Shown: positions 59,284 to 64,000 of the stretch, piece by piece | Layout: each line of letters opens with the position of its first letter | How positions within the stretch are numbered: position 1 is the stretch's first letter | Assembly: GCA_902799875.1 (NCBI GenBank) | Contig: CADCCH010000001.1 | Coordinates: 47,695-111,694, forward strand | Source of the DNA: an uncultured Bacteroidales bacterium | Lineage (GTDB): Bacteria > Bacteroidota > Bacteroidia > Bacteroidales > Paludibacteraceae | Direction: 5' to 3' | Length of the DNA stretch: 64,000 nt | The notes under the pieces: model-generated | Seen by the model: only the letters and a program-made list of their open reading frames with translations | Database searches by the model: none | What the model was told of the DNA's origin: nothing | Translations under genes and position numbers: made by a program

Positions 59284-59301
59284 ATAGTATAATATGGTTT
59301 G

Positions 59302-59375
59302 TGATTCGGGCGGGATTCGAACCCGCGACCCACAGCTTAGAAGGCTGTTGCTCTATCCAACTGAGCTACCGAACC
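59302..59375 (-). tRNA. tRNA-Arg (TCT)
   Basis: 74 nt without CCA. Acceptor GGTTCGG / CCGAATC with discriminator A, D arm AGCTCAGTTGGATAGAGC, anticodon arm AACAGCC TTCTAAG CTGT with anticodon TCT, and T arm GCGGG TTCGAAT CCCGC. All stems close. Confidence 0.96.
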
Positions 59376-59413
59376 CCGCGCTCTGCGTTATGGAAGAGCG
59401 CGCAAAAAGCGCG

Positions 59414-59445
59414 CAAAGGTACTGCTTTTTTTTGAATTATGCAAA
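59414..59445 (-). promoter_or_regulatory. Promoter of tRNA-Arg (and probably rpoD)
   Basis: TTTGCATAATTC, A8, GCAG, TACCTTTG on the minus strand; 24-nt spacing; about 38 nt before the tRNA 5' end. Confidence 0.85.
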
Positions 59446-59481
59446 TAAAATCGTATTTTTGCGGCTTTTTGTGTGCTTTTT

Positions 59482-59796
59482 TTACAAAAGACTGTCAAAA
59501 AGTTGTGCTAAGTCTTGTTTTCTGCACGCACCAACGTGGCGGTTAACGAGTTCGCCGTTCTGGAAGAAGAGCATCGTCGGGATGTTCATGATACCGTACT
59601 CTTCGCAGGTGTCGGGGTTGTCGTCCACGTTCAGTTTGCCGACTACCACTTTACCTTCGTACTCGTTCGATAACTCTTCCAAAATAGGAAGCATCATCTT
59701 GCAGGGACCGCACCATCCGGCCCAGAAATCAACCACTACAGGTTCGCCTGACGCCCCCACATCCTTGATGTTCGCGTCTGTAATTTCGATTGTCAT
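59482..59796 (-). CDS. trxA: Thioredoxin
   Basis: 104-aa disulfide reductase. Active site VVDFWAGWCGPCKMMLPIL (CGPC), then NVDDNPDTCEEYGIMNIPTMLFFQNGE with the cis-proline and RHVGACRKQDL. No signal peptide, so cytoplasmic. Overlaps the Clp ATPase gene by 4 bp and is co-transcribed with it, a stress and protein-quality pairing. Confidence 0.95.
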   Translation of the reverse strand: MTIEITDANIKDVGASGEPVVVDFWAGWCGPCKMMLPILEELSNEYEGKVVVGKLNVDDNPDTCEEYGIMNIPTMLFFQNGELVNRHVGACRKQDLAQLFDSLL

Positions 59797-62066
59797 ACTT
59801 GTATCTTTTTTAATGTTATTTTTTTCTGATTCGGTCTGCGCAGCAGGATATCCGTCAGCGGATCCTCCAGATACGTCTGTACTGCACGCTTCACCGGACG
59901 GGCTCCATTCTTGGAGTCAAAACTCTTCTCTACCAACTCTGCAATCATTTCCGGCGAGACGGACAGCTGGTGTCCCTGGGTCTTCATCCGTTGTTGCAGT
60001 TGTCCTACCTCGATACGCACAATCTGACCGATACTGTCTTTATTGAGCGGCTCGAAAGTCACCACATTGTCAATACGGTTCACGAACTCCGGCGGGAACT
60101 GTTTCTGCAGCGCCTTGAGCAACGTGGCATTCACACGTTGCTGGTTCATCTCCCCGGCTTCAAAACCGATACCGGCACCGAACTCCTGCACCTGTCGCGT
60201 ACCGACGTTACTGGTCAGCACGATGATCGTGTTGCGGAAATCCACATAGTGTCCCTGCCGGTCGGTCAGACGTCCTTCGTCCAGCACCTGCAACAGCACG
60301 TTGAAGATATCCGGGTGCGCTTTCTCTATCTCATCGAAGAGGATGATCGAGTAGGGTTTTCTCCGTACCGCCTCTGTTAGCTTACCACCTTCTTCGTGCG
60401 CTACATACCCCGGAGGGGCTCCAACCATCAGGCTCACCGCATGTTTCTCCATGAACTCCGACATGTCGAAGCGGATGATCGCGTCCTTGGAGCCAAACAA
60501 CTCCTCTGCCAGACACTGCGCCAGATAGGTCTTACCCACACCGGTCTGACCTAAGAAGAAGAACGTTCCGATGGGTCGTTTGGGGTCACGAAGGCCCAGA
60601 CGGCTACGTTGGATCGCACGTACTACTGTCTCCACGGCTTTGTCCTGTCCGATGACGCGGTGCTTGAGCGTATCGGCCATCGTGCGGAGTCGTTCGCTCT
60701 CGGCCGTGGCCACGCGTTGTACCGGTACCCCACTCATGATGCTGACCACACCGGCTACATCTTCGGTGGTGATGACGTACGGCGTCGTTTGTTTTGCCAA
60801 CTCCTGTTGGCGCGTCTTACTACGCGCACCTACCTCGTCCAGCACATCAATCGCTTTGTCCGGGAAAGCCCGGTCTGTCAGGTACCGTTCACTTAGTTCG
60901 ACGCAGGTCTTTATCACCGCATCGGTATAGACCACGTGATGATAATCGGCATAGTGTTCGCGCAGACGCTTGAGGATGTTGACGGTCTCTTCACCGGTTG
61001 TCGGACGCACCATCACTTTCTGGAAACGGCGCTCGAGGGCACCGTCTTTCTCGATGGTCTTGGCATACTCTGCTGTCGTGGTGGCACCCACGCACTGAAC
61101 CTCACCGCGCGCCAAAGCCGGCTTGAGGATATTGGCCGCATCCAGTGATCCGGAAGCGTTGCCGGCTCCGATGAGCGTATGTATCTCGTCCACAAAAAGG
61201 ATGATCTCCGGATGCTCACGTAACTCGGTGATCACTTGTTTCATGCGTTCCTCAAACTGACCGCGGTACGTTGTACCGGCCACCATCGAGGCGATATCGA
61301 GGGTCACGATACGTTTACCTTGCAGTGCCCCCGCGTCGGCATGTACGATACGTGTGGCGAGTCCCTCTACGATAGCGGATTTACCGACACCCGGTTCACC
61401 AATCAGAATCGGGTTGTTCTTCTTACGTCGGCTCAGAATCTGCACCACGCGCTCGATCTCATTCTCACGGCCTACGACCGGATCCAGTTTGCCTTCTTCG
61501 GCCAACTTGGTCAGATCCCGACCGTACTTATCCAGTGCGGTGGTCTTTTTCTTACCTTTCGCAGCCTCGCGTTGGGGTTGCCAGCCGCTGTCGTTGATAT
61601 CCGTGCTCTCTTCGTTTCGATCTTGCGTATAGGCAATCGTCTCATGAGGTTCACCGTACAGATCTACGATCTTATTGAATGAGATTTTCCATTCGCGCTC
61701 CAGATACGCAGCTGTCTTGTTGATACGTTCCCTTAGGATGGCCAGCAGCATGTGCGCCGAGCAAACCATCTCCGAGTGGTATTCCCGACTGATACCCTCC
61801 GCGATACGGAAGATACGCTCGCAGGTGGAACTCAACGGCTTATTGACGGACTCTACTTCACCCGCCACCGATTGTTCCAAAGCCTCTTTGGCCTGTTCAG
61901 GATCCAAACCGGCTTGCGCAAGCAGGTTATAAGCGGAGCCATCTCCCAAACGGATAATGGCCAACAACAAATGCGCCGGTTCGATGCACGCACTATTTAA
62001 ACGTCCTGCTTCTTCCTGTGCGTACAAAATAATCTTGTTTGTATTTTCTGATACTACCATTGTCAT
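59793..62066 (-). CDS. ATP-dependent Clp protease ATP-binding subunit
   Basis: 757-aa class I Clp/Hsp100 unfoldase. The N-domain spans residues 1-150 (two Clp_N repeats: IEPAHLLLAIIRLG and CSAHMLLAILRE). AAA1 has Walker A GEPGVGKSAIVEG (about 222) and ILFVDEIHTLIGAG. AAA2 has GQTGVGKTYLAQ (about 504) and SIILFDEIEKAHPDIFN, with a C-terminal sensor region SKNGARPVKRAVQ. It feeds substrates to ClpP. Length is nearer ClpA than ClpC (about 820-850) and I see no clear UVR motif between the ATPase domains, so I leave the symbol open. Confidence 0.93.
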   Translation of the reverse strand: MTMVVSENTNKIILYAQEEAGRLNSACIEPAHLLLAIIRLGDGSAYNLLAQAGLDPEQAKEALEQSVAGEVESVNKPLSSTCERIFRIAEGISREYHSEMVCSAHMLLAILRERINKTAAYLEREWKISFNKIVDLYGEPHETIAYTQDRNEESTDINDSGWQPQREAAKGKKKTTALDKYGRDLTKLAEEGKLDPVVGRENEIERVVQILSRRKKNNPILIGEPGVGKSAIVEGLATRIVHADAGALQGKRIVTLDIASMVAGTTYRGQFEERMKQVITELREHPEIILFVDEIHTLIGAGNASGSLDAANILKPALARGEVQCVGATTTAEYAKTIEKDGALERRFQKVMVRPTTGEETVNILKRLREHYADYHHVVYTDAVIKTCVELSERYLTDRAFPDKAIDVLDEVGARSKTRQQELAKQTTPYVITTEDVAGVVSIMSGVPVQRVATAESERLRTMADTLKHRVIGQDKAVETVVRAIQRSRLGLRDPKRPIGTFFFLGQTGVGKTYLAQCLAEELFGSKDAIIRFDMSEFMEKHAVSLMVGAPPGYVAHEEGGKLTEAVRRKPYSIILFDEIEKAHPDIFNVLLQVLDEGRLTDRQGHYVDFRNTIIVLTSNVGTRQVQEFGAGIGFEAGEMNQQRVNATLLKALQKQFPPEFVNRIDNVVTFEPLNKDSIGQIVRIEVGQLQQRMKTQGHQLSVSPEMIAELVEKSFDSKNGARPVKRAVQTYLEDPLTDILLRRPNQKKITLKKIQV

Positions 62067-62071
62067 AGTGT

Positions 62072-64000
62072 CTAATTATAGAAGTGCCAAGCCAAACCCG
62101 CACGGAACACGTCGCGGTTCGTCGGATAATTGGGCATGGTCAGATAGTCAATATTATCTTTCATGAAAAGGTGGTTTATGTGTTGGTAATGTGCGAAGAA
62201 ACGCAAGCGAATCGATCGCACATAAAAACTGGCATACACACTCATCCAAGGATAGTTACCTACTTTCGTCGTCTGTTGCGTGCCAAACATACTGGTCGCC
62301 GGACAAAGTACCGGCGCATGATATTTCGTGAAGTACCTCAGATCCACACCGATCTGTGCGTCCAGGGCTTTGAACCACGTACCGTGGTAATACAAGCGGT
62401 GCTGGAGGATGAGTAAGGGTACCGGCATCACGCTGTCGTTGGTCGTATGCTGAATCACCGCATGGTTCTCCAGGTTGATCCACGGTGTGGTCAGATCGAC
62501 GCCTACATCTCCGGTCAGGATCTGTACATTGCCCCTGTACTGACGTGGCTTCCAGTCACTGGCGCTGACATAAATCGGATTGGTTTGGTTCTCAAAACTG
62601 AAATCCACCCGCGGTTTGATCCATTTATACCCGTACGCCACCGTTGCACCGCCTAAGAACCGGTAAGTAAACCCGAAATTATTCTCCCACATCAAGTGGT
62701 TGGACGTAAAATGCTGCAGGTACCAGTTCGGTGTCTCGCTCTTCGCATACGCCCGGGCGTTCACTGAAAGCGGATACCCTTCTGCCATGAACTTAGTCTC
62801 TAACTTACCGTGTACGTCAAACTCTCCGATCTTATAACCCAGCACGCATACCTGACCCTCTACATTGTAATGTACATTCTCACCGCTGTGCTTGTGCAAC
62901 GCACCGCCGACAAAGGTGTTATTGAGCCATTTATAGTGCACCGTACTGTCCCGGTAATAGGGTACACTGTCCGTCAGGAACCGCTGACACTCGTTCATCG
63001 CAAAAGCGGTGATACCGAACTTGAGTTTCGTGTTATATGCCTCGCAGAACGTCACCGCCAGGGTGTTGCGGATCGTGAGCACATCGGTCGTGTCGTTTGT
63101 CTTGGATTTGTCGTAATAGGTGGTGTCGTAAAAACTGCTCGGTACACTCTTCTCCACGTATCGGCGGTTGGAGTTATTCGTCTCGAAGACGTGACTGAAG
63201 GTCATCAGCGGGATGTACTCGATCTTCACCGTATCCCGCCAGATGCGCTGTCCGTCTTCGATCACTTCGATCGAGTCATGATACTCGCGTTCTTTGGTGA
63301 TGGCGTACTGGTTATGCAGGTAACCGCTCAGGTACCGGTAGGCCGTCATCACGTTGATGCGCACCGGCAGATCCTCCGGATCCAGACTGCTTCGCAGGTC
63401 CGATACATTCGACAATCCACCGTTGTCGAAGGAGCTGAGTCGACTCCAACTGAACGCACCGTGACAGGTGTAGTGAGCTCCGTTGTAACTGCCCCAGACC
63501 GATCCGCGGAAGAGCTTACCGGAGGTGCTCGCATAGTGACCCACCGAACTCAGATAATCCATCTCCAGACCTAAGTTTAGGGCTTTGCTCAGGTTACCGG
63601 TGAAGAGGAAATCGATATCGTTCTCCTCATGTCCGGTCACAAATCCTTTCTTGTACGCCACGGTCGAGAAGGGTGTTGTGGTATTGAAGAACCGCTGTTG
63701 TTGCGGACTAACCACATACGGCGCCAGACTCCAGGCGAAGGGATCATCCACGTTCTTGATCCGGTTGTTGATCACCCGACTCTGCAGGGGCGAGACGAGG
63801 ATGTTTCCGTTCATCGCGTTACTGATGGACCAGTTGTTCTGAACATCTACATCATGGTAGTTCAGCATCAACGTATCCATGAACGTCAATGTGTCCGCTA
63901 CCGCCGTCCAACCCGGCATACTCCAGGTCTTCACCTGCGTCGTTACACGAGGCGGTTTGGCAGCGGCCACAAGGGTCGCTGCCAACAGCACTAATACTAT
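62072..64000 (-). CDS. Putative porin, Porin_10-like (5' end cut by window edge)
   Basis: At least 642 residues. The frame remains open to base 64000; the visible start is the end of a signal peptide (VLLAATLVAAAKPP), so the true ATG lies outside. The body is rich in aromatic beta-strands typical of Bacteroidetes 'putative porin' proteins: TPFSTVAYKKGFVTGHEENDIDFLFTGNL, GLEMDYLSSVGHYASTSG, RYFTKYHAPVLCPATSMFGTQQTTKVGNYPWMSVYASFYVRSIRLRFFAHYQHINHL, and a terminal LAWHFYN with C-terminal aromatic barrel signal. Outer-membrane barrel; substrate unknown. Ends 5 bp upstream of the Clp gene. Confidence 0.87.
   Translation of the reverse strand: MVLVLLAATLVAAAKPPRVTTQVKTWSMPGWTAVADTLTFMDTLMLNYHDVDVQNNWSISNAMNGNILVSPLQSRVINNRIKNVDDPFAWSLAPYVVSPQQQRFFNTTTPFSTVAYKKGFVTGHEENDIDFLFTGNLSKALNLGLEMDYLSSVGHYASTSGKLFRGSVWGSYNGAHYTCHGAFSWSRLSSFDNGGLSNVSDLRSSLDPEDLPVRINVMTAYRYLSGYLHNQYAITKEREYHDSIEVIEDGQRIWRDTVKIEYIPLMTFSHVFETNNSNRRYVEKSVPSSFYDTTYYDKSKTNDTTDVLTIRNTLAVTFCEAYNTKLKFGITAFAMNECQRFLTDSVPYYRDSTVHYKWLNNTFVGGALHKHSGENVHYNVEGQVCVLGYKIGEFDVHGKLETKFMAEGYPLSVNARAYAKSETPNWYLQHFTSNHLMWENNFGFTYRFLGGATVAYGYKWIKPRVDFSFENQTNPIYVSASDWKPRQYRGNVQILTGDVGVDLTTPWINLENHAVIQHTTNDSVMPVPLLILQHRLYYHGTWFKALDAQIGVDLRYFTKYHAPVLCPATSMFGTQQTTKVGNYPWMSVYASFYVRSIRLRFFAHYQHINHLFMKDNIDYLTMPNYPTNRDVFRAGLAWHFYN

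Overview
The window is a gene-dense piece of a Bacteroidota chromosome, most likely a gut-type Bacteroidales (Paludibacteraceae/Prevotellaceae-like; the family is an inference). Reasons: the promoters are of the Bacteroidetes -33/-7 type (TTTG ... TAnnTTTG), the primary sigma factor is short (286 aa), and there are Bacteroidales-type secreted proteins with InlB/Listeria-Bacteroides repeats and a shared C-terminal tail, FKBP lipoproteins, DUF4861 pectin-locus lipoproteins and a Porin_10-like putative porin. I see no insertion sequence, integrase, CRISPR array or rRNA operon.

Layout. 1-2.2 kb (minus): tgt (cut by the edge), panD, a 45-aa peptide gene and a YoeB-type toxin-antitoxin pair. 2.3-10.4 kb (minus): a 2675-aa secreted repeat protein. 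10.5-12.3 kb (minus): DUF4861 lipoprotein and gluconate 5-dehydrogenase. 12.6-20.8 kb (plus): dxs, trkA, trkH, SGNH hydrolase, MBOAT acyltransferase, coaE. 21.0-36.1 kb (plus): a tight run of dapB, lepB, WbqC, ilvE, POT transporter, coiled-coil protein, rsmI, flippase, ribE, two FKBP isomerases, second flippase, truA, GH28 pectinase and a second DUF4861 lipoprotein, with no consensus promoter noticed in the gaps. 36.1-48.4 kb (minus): a second 45-aa peptide, a 2386-aa secreted protein, a BRO/DinD-like protein, a 693-aa secreted protein, a PqqD-like protein, an S24/S26 peptidase and a small secreted protein. 48.7-53.2 kb (plus): three secreted proteins with near-identical C-terminal tails, the last a rhamnogalacturonan acetylesterase. 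53.4-64 kb: alpha-glucan phosphorylase, a short RNase R, an outer membrane protein, a ribbon-helix-helix protein, rpoD with tRNA-Arg(TCT), trxA, Clp ATPase and a putative porin cut by the edge.

Function. Housekeeping genes (isoprenoid, lysine, pantothenate/CoA, riboflavin, branched-chain amino acid, K+ uptake, tRNA/rRNA modification) are interleaved with an envelope programme (flippases, O-acyltransferase, giant surface proteins) and a pectin/rhamnogalacturonan theme (GH28, acetylesterase, two DUF4861, sugar-acid dehydrogenase).

The most unusual content is non-coding or tiny. (i) About 25 short tandem tracts of unit 7, 8 or 11 bp are scattered through gaps, start and stop codons and even inside conserved enzymes; tract lengths cluster at 35 (5x7), 32 (4x8) and 33 (3x11) bp. 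(ii) Two 45-aa peptide genes align without gaps. (iii) A 24-bp element sits at exactly the same distance upstream of two promoters. (iv) A 35-bp tandem duplication creates a 12-codon leader ORF overlapping the start of a secreted protein. (v) Fourteen promoters show nearly invariant spacing.
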